A stretch of DNA of 64,000 nucleotides from Pontibacter rufus (lineage in GTDB: Bacteria; Bacteroidota; Bacteroidia; Cytophagales; Hymenobacteraceae): NCBI RefSeq assembly GCF_015694705.1, contig NZ_JADQDR010000007.1, forward strand, positions 124,001-188,000, in the 5' to 3' direction. The notes under the pieces are model-generated. The model did not search any database. It was not told where the DNA came from and worked only from the letters and a program-made list of their open reading frames with translations. Position 1 is the first letter of the stretch; each line of letters opens with the position of its first letter. The position numbers and the translations under genes are program-made. Shown here piece by piece: positions 7,469 through 15,511 of this stretch.

Positions 7469-9421
7469 ATGAAAAGAAATCTACTCCTGTTATTTGCCTT
7501 ATTGCTTTTGTCGGTGCCGTCTTTCAGCCAGGTGGCCGGCACCTCGTTTGAGCTGTATGTGATGAACTACCGGTTCGGTCCCCAGTCGCTGGACTACTTT
7601 AAAACCCAAAACATTGTTGTAACTAACTTTCTGCCTGCCAGTAGTATCGCGCAGACTGGAGATGCCAACAGTGTAGATCCTGCCAAAGTACGAAATACAG
7701 TAGGTAAGTTGTTCCGGAAGGCCGACAGTGGCGGCAAGCTTGTACTCGACTGGGAAACAGAAGGGGTTTACAACGCGCTGCGGGATTACCCTGTTACGGA
7801 CAGCCGTTACAAGCATGCTGAAGCTGAATGGCGCAAACTCATCGCCATCATCCGGGAGATGCGGCCAAACGTGGAGATAGGCATTTACGGCATGCCGTTT
7901 AATGCGTGGGATAAAAATGACATTACCCGGTATAATCCTGAAGCTAAGTATGGTACGTTGCTTTCGCTGGTAGACTTCCTGGCTCCTTCTGTGTACCTGG
8001 AAACAGCAGATGAAGCAGTAGGGCATGAACGCAACCTGCAATACATCCGCGACAACATGGATGTGGCCCTGGACTACGGCAACAGGCTGCATAAGCCGGT
8101 ATACCCTTTCTTCTGGCACCGAATCCATCCCGACAACGTGGAATATGGCTTTGAACTGCTGCAAATAGATGTTTTTGCCAGCTATATCAAGTTTCTTTCA
8201 ACCTATACTTACAAGGGCTACAAAGCAAGCGGCGTTTACTGGTGGGAAGCACTTAACAAAAAGCAGAACCTTAGCAAGGCAGATGGACTGGGAGGCTGGG
8301 CAAAGGGCACCATAACAGATTATGATGCTTACGATGCACTCATGGTGAAGTATGCCACTGCGGTGGTGGAAACACTCACGGCACCAGCGCCCCAACAGGT
8401 AGTAAGCTTTACGCTATTGGATGCCAAAACAGGAAAAGAAATTCAGACGCTGGCTGATGGTGCCGTTCTGAACCTGGCCGACTTACCAACAGCTAACCTG
8501 AATATCCGCGCCAACACCACTACCAAAGCAGGCAGCGTATTGTTTGCGTTAAGTGGCACACAGAGCAAGAACGTTACAGAGTCCATCGTACCTTATGAGC
8601 TGATGGGCGACGACGGCAGCTGGACGCCGGTACTCGGGCACTATACGCTTCAGGCTACACCATACACAGGCGCAAAAGCAACAGGACAGGCCGGTGTTCC
8701 GCTCACAGTCAGCTTTGTGGTTGTAAACGCTTCGCCTGATCCGGCACCGCAGCAGGCAATAAGCTACACATTGTCGGATGCCAGAACAGGGAAAGATATT
8801 CAGACGCTGACGGATGGTGCTGTTTTGAACCTGGCTGACCTGCCGGCCAGCTACCTGAACATCCGCGCGAATACCCGTACAAAAGTGGGCAGCGTGGTGT
8901 TTTCTCTGAGTGGCGGGCAAACAATGCGTGCGACAGAATCTATCGTGCCTTATGAAATAATGGGAGACGCGGGCGAATGGACACCCGTAACCGGCAATTA
9001 CACGCTTAAAGCCACCTCCTACTCCGGGCCCAAAGCTACGGGGTTTGCCGGTGATTCTGTGACAATCAACTTCACTGTAATAAACACCAGCAGCCTGGGC
9101 GCACCTGCTGTTGCCAGTAACTTATCTGCCGGCAGCAATGCAATTGGCGGAAATAGGCTTCCAGCCGGCATGCTTACCGTTTATCCCGTTCCGGCCACCA
9201 AGGTGCTTTATGTAGAAACCGGTAGCAAAGCAGGTGAAGGTAAAATTACCATCGAACTACAGGACCTAAACGGCAAAGCAGTGCTGACCAAGCAGGTACA
9301 TACAGCTACGGACGGGCGCACGGCAGAACTTGATGTAAATACCCTTAAAGCAGGAATGTATATACTTTCCGTAAGCTCATCTGCAGGCCGGATTACCAAA
9401 CGCGTTGTTATCGGCTTATAA
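7469..9421 (+). CDS. Secreted T9SS protein: TIM-barrel-like domain plus two tandem repeats
   Basis: A 650-residue exported protein. Residues 1-20 are a signal peptide. Residues about 25-290 look like a TIM barrel of glycoside-hydrolase type, with acidic strand ends (KLVLDWETEGVY, about residue 90; NVEIGIYGMPFNAWDKND; LAPSVYLETADE; GVYWWEAL). The pattern recalls hyaluronidase-like folds but the family is uncertain. Two copies of a 119-residue beta module follow (about 307-545), each starting near TL-DA-TG--IQTL-DGAVLNLADLP. The last 80 residues are a T9SS type A sorting domain (LTVYPVPATKVLYVET ... AGRITKRVVIGL), so the protein is exported through the T9SS and probably attached to the cell surface. 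A strong hairpin follows the stop. Confidence 0.75.
   Translation: MKRNLLLLFALLLLSVPSFSQVAGTSFELYVMNYRFGPQSLDYFKTQNIVVTNFLPASSIAQTGDANSVDPAKVRNTVGKLFRKADSGGKLVLDWETEGVYNALRDYPVTDSRYKHAEAEWRKLIAIIREMRPNVEIGIYGMPFNAWDKNDITRYNPEAKYGTLLSLVDFLAPSVYLETADEAVGHERNLQYIRDNMDVALDYGNRLHKPVYPFFWHRIHPDNVEYGFELLQIDVFASYIKFLSTYTYKGYKASGVYWWEALNKKQNLSKADGLGGWAKGTITDYDAYDALMVKYATAVVETLTAPAPQQVVSFTLLDAKTGKEIQTLADGAVLNLADLPTANLNIRANTTTKAGSVLFALSGTQSKNVTESIVPYELMGDDGSWTPVLGHYTLQATPYTGAKATGQAGVPLTVSFVVVNASPDPAPQQAISYTLSDARTGKDIQTLTDGAVLNLADLPASYLNIRANTRTKVGSVVFSLSGGQTMRATESIVPYEIMGDAGEWTPVTGNYTLKATSYSGPKATGFAGDSVTINFTVINTSSLGAPAVASNLSAGSNAIGGNRLPAGMLTVYPVPATKVLYVETGSKAGEGKITIELQDLNGKAVLTKQVHTATDGRTAELDVNTLKAGMYILSVSSSAGRITKRVVIGL
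8390..9100 (+). repeat. Tandem 357-bp duplication inside the T9SS gene
   Basis: Copy 1 begins at 8390 and copy 2 at 8747, a period of 357 bp (119 codons). The DNA is still recognisably similar (for example CAGACGCTG-C-GATGGTGC in both), so the module duplicated in tandem and then diverged. Confidence 0.85.
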
Positions 9422-9435
9422 ATAAAACAGCTTTT

Positions 9436-9495
9436 TTAAGCGGAGTGCCGCTTGAGGGTATAAATCGTTTACTCTTCAGGCGGCACTCCGCTTAA
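9436..9495. terminator. Bidirectional terminator hairpin
   Basis: A 16-bp perfect stem (arm TTAAGCGGAGTGCCGC, 9436-9451; partner 9480-9495), with further pairs inside the 28-nt loop. T-runs lie on the left side. It is placed between convergent genes ending at 9421 (+) and 9560 (-). Confidence 0.8.
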
Positions 9496-9559
9496 TCTGG
9501 TTTTCGCCTATTCAGAATTCAAGCCGCATACGTAGCGTTCCATACTAGCAACAGGGCAG

Positions 9560-11098
9560 CTACATTATCGGATCTATCACTTTCGTCAGGGGATTCTCCT
9601 GCCCTTCTACATACCAGTCAGCCCATATGCGCAGCTGCTCATCTATGTGAAGCGACAGCCAGTTGCGAGCGCCGAGGATGCGGCGCGAAGTACCCGGAAA
9701 CTTTAACAGGCGGGCGGTGATACCTTTGTCTATCTCTTCTACCTTACCGGCCAGCAGCCTTTCCATCATATAAACCACAATGGCAGGCGGTGGTAAATTA
9801 ACCATAGCCGAAGAGGTCAGCTGGTTTATCACATTGGCTTCCGTACAGGCAGTACCTTCCCTCTCAGACTGAATATACCCCAGAAAGGCTACATGTGCGT
9901 CGCCGGACACAATGGTAACGCGGCAGCCGGACTCCTGCGCAAAGTGTAAAAGGCGGTGAATCAGCCGCAGCCGTTCCTGCTGGTGCGCCCGGCTAAGCCA
10001 CTGGTCCTTTAGGTCGTCTTCCATCCGTTGCTGTCCCGGCTCTACCTCCAAGGCTGCTTCCAGCATGGTTAAATCCGCACTTACAACCGGAATGCCCGAC
10101 ATGAACAGCAAATGCCTGCAACCCGCCTGCGCGGAACCGTCCGGCAGCTTTTTCGCTTTGAGTTCATCTTCCATCCAGGCCAGCAAACGGTCCCAGGTCT
10201 CCTGACTCATCACCTGATCAAGGGTACGCTCCGACCGCAAATCCAGCGCCACCAGTGCCACATCGCCCATGCGGTGCGCATAGGTATACCCACTCTTCCC
10301 CAGCACCGTAAGTTCCCCTAAATCGTCGTCGTGCGCTGCCTGCAATTGAAAAACGCGAAAATGCTCCCTGGCCTGGCCATAGATGCCCTGGAACACCGCA
10401 CACTCCTGCTGCTCAGGTACATAAGAACCCCAGCCATCGAAAATGTCGTGATCGTCCCACATCATCAGGGTCGGAATTCTGCTCATGGTAGCCGCTGGCA
10501 GCTTCTGACGCCACATCCGGCAGTAAAGGTCAAAATAAAACTGCTCTACCTGCTGCTGCATCTCAGCCGTAAAAGGCGCCTGCATCCTTTTTCTCAGCGG
10601 TTTACCCAGCCATTCTCTCAGGGGCAATACCGTCTCCCATACCTGATCTGAGTAAATTTGATCGCCTCCCATAAAAAACAAGTGGTATGGCTGCTGCCCG
10701 TGTATCCGCTGCAGCACTTTCCACATCTCGTTTTTACTTTTTACTTTATTTAAATCTTTCAGGGTGTGCACGCCAAAGCAGGAGCCATAGCAAATGCGCA
10801 AGGGCTTGTTTTGCTCCGGAACCACATACGCAAATTGTTCGCCGCCATTTACGGCATACATTACAGCCTGCTCACAATCGCTTTGCTGCACCCACCAGTC
10901 CAGCCGCCATACCTTGCAATCTGCAAACGTCTTTAACAAAACTGCTTTCGCCGCAACCTGGAACACACCACCAAATGTAAGGGATAGTTGCGGCGGCGTA
11001 GCGGTACCCCGGAGTACCACCAGGGCAGACGTATACCAGCGCCCCTCCTTCAACCCTCTAAACCCCAGTATAGGACCAACAATAAGATGACCAGACAT
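9560..11098 (-). CDS. PhoD-like phosphatase (alkaline phosphatase D family)
   Basis: A 512-residue metallophosphoesterase. PhoD-type motifs in order: LRICYGSCFGVHTL, FFMGGDQIYSDQVW, LMMWDDHDIFDGWGSY, and IVSGDAHVAFLGYIQSE, which supply the Asp/His metal ligands. The N-terminal 80 residues form the usual beta-rich preface. No signal peptide or Tat motif is visible (N-terminus MSGHLIVGPILGFRGLKEG), unlike classical secreted PhoD, so it is probably cytoplasmic and may act on a phosphodiester or phosphate ester other than environmental phosphate. It stands alone between a terminator and a 450-bp gap. Confidence 0.8.
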   Translation of the reverse strand: MSGHLIVGPILGFRGLKEGRWYTSALVVLRGTATPPQLSLTFGGVFQVAAKAVLLKTFADCKVWRLDWWVQQSDCEQAVMYAVNGGEQFAYVVPEQNKPLRICYGSCFGVHTLKDLNKVKSKNEMWKVLQRIHGQQPYHLFFMGGDQIYSDQVWETVLPLREWLGKPLRKRMQAPFTAEMQQQVEQFYFDLYCRMWRQKLPAATMSRIPTLMMWDDHDIFDGWGSYVPEQQECAVFQGIYGQAREHFRVFQLQAAHDDDLGELTVLGKSGYTYAHRMGDVALVALDLRSERTLDQVMSQETWDRLLAWMEDELKAKKLPDGSAQAGCRHLLFMSGIPVVSADLTMLEAALEVEPGQQRMEDDLKDQWLSRAHQQERLRLIHRLLHFAQESGCRVTIVSGDAHVAFLGYIQSEREGTACTEANVINQLTSSAMVNLPPPAIVVYMMERLLAGKVEEIDKGITARLLKFPGTSRRILGARNWLSLHIDEQLRIWADWYVEGQENPLTKVIDPIM

Positions 11099-11551
11099 AT
11101 GCTATGTTTTTTACAGGTATAGGGGTTTCTGCGCCGTTTGTTTCAAAGGAAAGAAAAAGGCAGCCCTGGATTTATGTATGCTTCAGACGGGATAAGGCAG
11201 TTGGCGGTTAAGCTGGACGGCTCTATCGCTTTGGCGGGTGAATTTTTCCTGAGAAGCCAGCACCACCCGAATTACAGTTCAGATAGAACTGACCGGTAAT
11301 ACATCCGCTGCTTGAAAGGGGGATATAGCTACACCACAGCAACTTTTTTCAAGTATAGCCAGCTTATAGTATGAGCTTTATTTGGGATGACCATGAATAA
11401 TCCGATGATAAGGCCAAACAGCCATAATCCGCTCCACCGTTATTACCGGGCACTAACAAGTGCTCGTACCGCTCGGTGTTGCTCTCTACCGCATGCCCGA
11501 GGGCGGCGGTAGAGAGCAACACCACTGGCTCAAGGTTGTAGCTCCTATCTT
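11099..11551. other. Intergenic region at the edge of the restriction operon
   Basis: About 450 bp without a convincing gene (a 41-codon frame from 11173 has no recognisable content). Contains the long hairpin at 11475-11523. The remainder shows nothing I can assign. Confidence 0.5.
11475..11523. terminator. 18-bp perfect hairpin after the type I/TIR operon
   Basis: Arms GGTGTTGCTCTCTACCGC (11475-11492) and its exact complement (11506-11523), loop 13 nt. It lies just downstream of the TIR stop (minus strand) and probably terminates the hsd operon. It lacks a T-tract, so a remnant of a mobile-element end is an alternative. Confidence 0.55.
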
Positions 11552-12498
11552 TTATAATGAAATATCAACAGACTCAAGCCATTCTTCCCAAATCAAATCT
11601 GCCATTTCCTGAATTGATAGTTCCTGTGAGTCACGAGGATAAAAAAGACTATTACTATCTTCCCAAAATAAGTGGTATTCATCAAGTTTTAGAATAAATC
11701 CTTTTTCGTTGTTTCTGCCATCCTTATGTAGTTCATACTTAAGATCATTTCTATTAAATGCGTATCCACTGTTTGTCGAGCTAGAAGAATCGAATGAGAC
11801 TTTTAAAAGACATTCTGAGCCAATTTTATTCCGGTTTACTATCATGCATTCAAACTCTGATGGTGCATCTTTATAAATTCGGGTTTTAATATTTTCAAGC
11901 ACATTGATCTCTTCCATATACCTTTTCAAGAGGTCCGTAAGTTCTTTAAAAGACTTTTCCTTGAATTCCAGCTTCTCAATCGTATCAAAGTCTTTTTTTA
12001 CGCGGTAATTCCGGCCAGATTTAAAACCTGAATTTGAAGAGACTGCAACCGACACCTCCGTTTGGCCGGCGCTAACAATTAGTTTTCGAAGATTTTCGGT
12101 TACATTAAGAAAAGCCGTATTAACATTAGCCCATGTGCTTATTGGTTTACCATCTGTAGGGATAGCTTTAAAATCCTTGAATGGTGTATTAAGCCAATCG
12201 CATGGCTCTAAGATTATTGGCACAATGATTAACTTTCTTTCTTCCTGCAATTGTATTGCCCGCTGAAATTCTTTTTCATAGCAATAATTGGAAGCAATAT
12301 AATCTGGGCTCAAAAGGGCATGAAATAACTATGATGCCTCAAGTTGATATGAAATTGATGAATTAAGGCGCCCCCCAGCTAATATTTGTTCATCTGTCCA
12401 GGAAGTTAACGCCCTTCCCTTTTAAGCTGAGCTAAATGCTTGTGCAGCCTATCTAACATTTGAGTGTCTTGGTGGCTGTATGATATGAATGCTTTCAT
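11552..12498 (-). pseudogene. TIR-domain effector gene, inactivated by frameshift and nonsense codon
   Basis: The original ATG (12496-12498) overlaps the hsdS stop as ATGA. It starts MKAFISYSHQDTQMLDRLHK, a typical TIR strand A and helix. Frame 1 hits TAA near 12406; shifting by one base near 12406-12413 restores LTSWTDEQILAGGRLNSSIS and YQLEAS, then a TAG at 12329-12331, then LFHALLSPDYIASNYCYEKE, which carries the TIR NADase-type C..E region. The remaining 253-codon frame (from TTG 12313) covers only the second half of TIR plus a C-terminal domain of unknown type. TIR domains hydrolyse NAD+ or make cyclic ADP-ribose variants in defence. With two lesions this copy should be non-functional unless recoded. 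Confidence 0.75.
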
Positions 12499-14414
12499 TT
12501 TTTTGATTGCTTGGAATTACTCTTTGCTCTTTTGATCTCTTTCCCGAATCCTGTTGGCATGAAATTGTTTGACCGTATAATCTGTAAACTTTGCAGTATT
12601 TGCTGTTGTGTGTACTGATGTTTTCGGTTACTCCAGTTGTAAAAGTCTTCTATCAATTCTTTATCAGAAATGGGTTGTTGTTTGATGATACGGTTGTTCC
12701 ATACAGCATATAAGGTAGCCATAATCTCCGTTTCAGCTTCTGATTTGTCAGCCAACAGGGAAAACAGCTTACTTAACCGTTCTGCTACCGGGCTGAAATA
12801 TCTTTTAAAGTATCCTTCAATTTGAAGTTGGTTTTCAAGTGGTATAAATTTATAAGCCTTCTCCTCAAACCATTTTGTTGACTTTAATTTATTAGAAATG
12901 GAATGCATGAACTTATTATCATAAGGCCCTGCTGCCTGAAAATAATAGTTCAGGTTTAAGTCTGCTTCAGCAATGTGCTCTGCCAGATATTGTAGCTTTT
13001 GAAATTTGATGTGCGTAAAATGCGGATCATCTTTGAAAAGCGAAACAATCTTACCGCCCAACACCTGTTTGGCAAAAGCCTTTTTATTTTCCGGAATATT
13101 CAATCCATTACGCCGAATGCTATATATCTCTTCTGGCTCTGCTGCCATCGCCAAACTTTCCTCCGCTTCCGCCACTGTTACCTGCCCGTTCATCAGCATC
13201 GGCAACAGCCAATCTCTTAACTCGGAGAGTTGTTTATTTTGGAGTTCAAGTATGTCCTGCTTCTTGAAAATAGGCTCAACTACAGAAGTGAAAGCCTTTA
13301 TAATAGGTTTTGGAGGCAACACAATCTCAATAGCCTTGACTACACCACCAGAAACTTCTTTAAAAGTTGAACCTGAAGCCTTACTAGCTATAGCTGGCAT
13401 TGTTCGCTCAACAGTTAGGAATACAAATTCTGTGGAATATCCTTCCTTTGGTACAAAAGACTTAAAACCTTGGTTGGTTGTTACTTCTTCTCGCGCTATC
13501 GCCATGTAGCCGATAGGTGCACGCGAACTCATCAGTATTGTTCCTTTTGGTAAGAGCTTTAGTGACGCAGATTTTATACCTTTATCGGTAACATCAGTTT
13601 CGCCTTTCGTTATATACTTTTTACCAACATTTAAAGACAAGTCTTTGGGTGTTATCCAAGGTGTGCCATCTGTGGTGAAATTTTCTGGTTCTGCTGTTGA
13701 CGGTGTACTGCCACCTACAATATTTCCTAAGTCAGACAATGTGCCAACTTTCCACCCTTCAGGAACTTCTCTTTTCAGTTCCTCATTCCATTCCATTTTG
13801 CCGCCGCTGGTTTTGTAGGGCTTGCCGCTGGCATCAGGGAAATCGAACTGCACAAACCAATAGTCGTACAGTGTTTTCGCCATCGCCTCCAGCTCATCAT
13901 TGATGCGGTTGTTGAGTTCTATTTTTGCGTCTAAAGAGGAAAGGACTGCGGCTATTTTATTTTGAGTTGGGAGGTCAGGCACTCTAATTTCTTGCAACAT
14001 TAGTGCTCCTTCATTAACCCTTTTCCTGCCTGAAGTGCCCTCCATACAGCTTATGGCCTTTTTTCTGAAAACAGGGCTTTTTGCTAAGTAATAGATGAAA
14101 TCATTTGAGGAGCTTTCATTTTCTCTCAGAACAATGAATTCAGTAGAACCAAATCCAACTTCTGCATCATCTAAAATATCTACTTGTGCTGTTTTCCCAT
14201 TTTCCAGACATGGAGTAATTTTAGCAAATAAAGTATCTCCATTCCTAAACTTTGCACCTCCATTATAGCCAGACAATTCATAGCCTGTAATTTTTCTTTC
14301 ATTGGCAGTAAGTTTTTCCATAGCTATCTTTTTAGCTATGGTGCTTTTTGCCATTTTCTCAATTGGGTTAAACTTAATAAAGTCTCCAACTAACATCTTT
14401 CTCCACTTACTCAT
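12495..14414 (-). CDS. hsdS: Type I restriction specificity subunit with C-terminal extension
   Basis: A 639-residue S subunit; ordinary HsdS is about 400-450. Two target-recognition domains with central and C-terminal conserved helices are visible: the first ends in LPTQNKIAAVLSSLDAKIEL, the second starts EVPEGWKVGTLSDLGNIVGG and ends LQNKQLSELRDWLLPMLMNG. From about residue 435 there is an extra 200-residue helical domain (ENKKAFAKQVLGGKIV; HIKFQKLQYLAEHIAEADLN; FQAAGPYDNKF). The KLQYL and AGPYD elements resemble the Panacea/SocA-like (DUF4065) antitoxin-type domain; that is inference. The start overlaps the DUF1016 stop by 4 bp, and the stop overlaps the TIR start by 4 bp. It determines the DNA site of the complex. 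Confidence 0.88.
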   Translation of the reverse strand: MSKWRKMLVGDFIKFNPIEKMAKSTIAKKIAMEKLTANERKITGYELSGYNGGAKFRNGDTLFAKITPCLENGKTAQVDILDDAEVGFGSTEFIVLRENESSSNDFIYYLAKSPVFRKKAISCMEGTSGRKRVNEGALMLQEIRVPDLPTQNKIAAVLSSLDAKIELNNRINDELEAMAKTLYDYWFVQFDFPDASGKPYKTSGGKMEWNEELKREVPEGWKVGTLSDLGNIVGGSTPSTAEPENFTTDGTPWITPKDLSLNVGKKYITKGETDVTDKGIKSASLKLLPKGTILMSSRAPIGYMAIAREEVTTNQGFKSFVPKEGYSTEFVFLTVERTMPAIASKASGSTFKEVSGGVVKAIEIVLPPKPIIKAFTSVVEPIFKKQDILELQNKQLSELRDWLLPMLMNGQVTVAEAEESLAMAAEPEEIYSIRRNGLNIPENKKAFAKQVLGGKIVSLFKDDPHFTHIKFQKLQYLAEHIAEADLNLNYYFQAAGPYDNKFMHSISNKLKSTKWFEEKAYKFIPLENQLQIEGYFKRYFSPVAERLSKLFSLLADKSEAETEIMATLYAVWNNRIIKQQPISDKELIEDFYNWSNRKHQYTQQQILQSLQIIRSNNFMPTGFGKEIKRAKSNSKQSKK

Positions 14415-15511
14415 TCCTCACTACCCCCTATCCTATTTTCATCTTTATGTATACTTTCATTCAGCACCGCCTTCAGTTCTTCTTTACTGGGCAAGAACGT
14501 CTGGTATTTGCTCGCAAAAATCTGGTTGTTTTCTTTGGGTAGTGTAATTTCTACTAAGGCTTTGTTTTTCTCTTTGCAGAGAATAATACCGATGGTCGGG
14601 TTCTCGTCTTCGGTTTTTACAAAGCGGTCGTAGTAGTTCACGTACATCTGCATCTGTCCCAGGTCTTGGTGGCTTACTTCGCCGATTTTCAGGTCGAGCA
14701 GCACGAAGCAGCGCAGAAAGCGGTTATAAAACACCAAGTCTACCCGGAAGTGCTTTTCATCGAAGGTAAAGCGCACCTGCCGTCCCACAAAAGCAAAGCC
14801 CTTGCCCAACTCCAGCAAAAAGTGCTGGAGTTCATCTATGATGTGGTTCTCCAACTTCGATTCGGAGTAAGCAGTTTCCTCCTTCAGCCCCAGGAACTCC
14901 AGCACATAAGGATCTTTAATTAGGTCCTGTGGCTGGTGCAGCTGCTGCCCCTTTTCGGAGAGTTGTTTTACTTTCTCTTTGTCGCGGCTCAGGGCCAGGC
15001 GCTCATATAAGGCGCTGTCGAACTGCCGCTGCAATTCCTTCAAAGTCCAGTTGTTTTGTATGCTCTCAATTTCGTAGAACCGGCGCTCGTCAGGGTTCTC
15101 TATCCGCATCAGTTTGATGTAATGCGACCACGACAAGCGGAAATCAGGCATAGCAACCCTTTTATTCGTCTCATCTTCATTGCTGCCCAAATTCGTCAAC
15201 CCTGTTGACGAAATCTGGTTGGCATATGCTTTATAGAAAAACCGCATCCGGTCCAGGTTCTCTACTGAGAAACCTTTGCCGAATTTGCTGCTCAGTACGT
15301 TCGATAATTGCTTCAGCGTTCCTTTACCGTAGGCAGCCCTTTCTTTTCCATGCTGCTCATGTTCTACAATCAGCCTGCCTATCTGGTAATAAGTAGTTAC
15401 CATGGTGGTATTCACGCTGGCAATTACCTTCCGGCGGGCAAGGGCGATTAACTCTGAAACCTGTCCGAATAGCTGCTCATCGGATAGCTTGTTAACTGGC
15501 AATTCAGGCAT
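14411..15511 (-). CDS. DUF1016 (YhcG-type) PD-(D/E)XK nuclease-domain protein
   Basis: A 366-residue protein. The N-terminal DUF1016 part has TTYYQIGRLIVEHEQHGKER and LSSKFGKGFSVENLDRMRFF; the middle has the WSHYIKLM motif. The C-terminal nuclease fold has FRVDLVFYNRFLRCFVLLDL followed by KIG, supplying the D ... D-x-K residues of a PD-(D/E)XK site. Such proteins are often found next to or within type I restriction operons and are proposed endonucleases, some in toxin or defence roles. Here it lies inside the operon, overlapping hsdM by 8 bp and hsdS by 4 bp, so it is translated with the complex. Whether it joins the complex physically is unknown. Confidence 0.85.
   Translation of the reverse strand: MPELPVNKLSDEQLFGQVSELIALARRKVIASVNTTMVTTYYQIGRLIVEHEQHGKERAAYGKGTLKQLSNVLSSKFGKGFSVENLDRMRFFYKAYANQISSTGLTNLGSNEDETNKRVAMPDFRLSWSHYIKLMRIENPDERRFYEIESIQNNWTLKELQRQFDSALYERLALSRDKEKVKQLSEKGQQLHQPQDLIKDPYVLEFLGLKEETAYSESKLENHIIDELQHFLLELGKGFAFVGRQVRFTFDEKHFRVDLVFYNRFLRCFVLLDLKIGEVSHQDLGQMQMYVNYYDRFVKTEDENPTIGIILCKEKNKALVEITLPKENNQIFASKYQTFLPSKEELKAVLNESIHKDENRIGGSEE

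Noticed and set aside
11173..11298. 41-codon frame downstream of the phosphatase promoter side
   Set aside because: Short, no recognisable family, no supporting start context.
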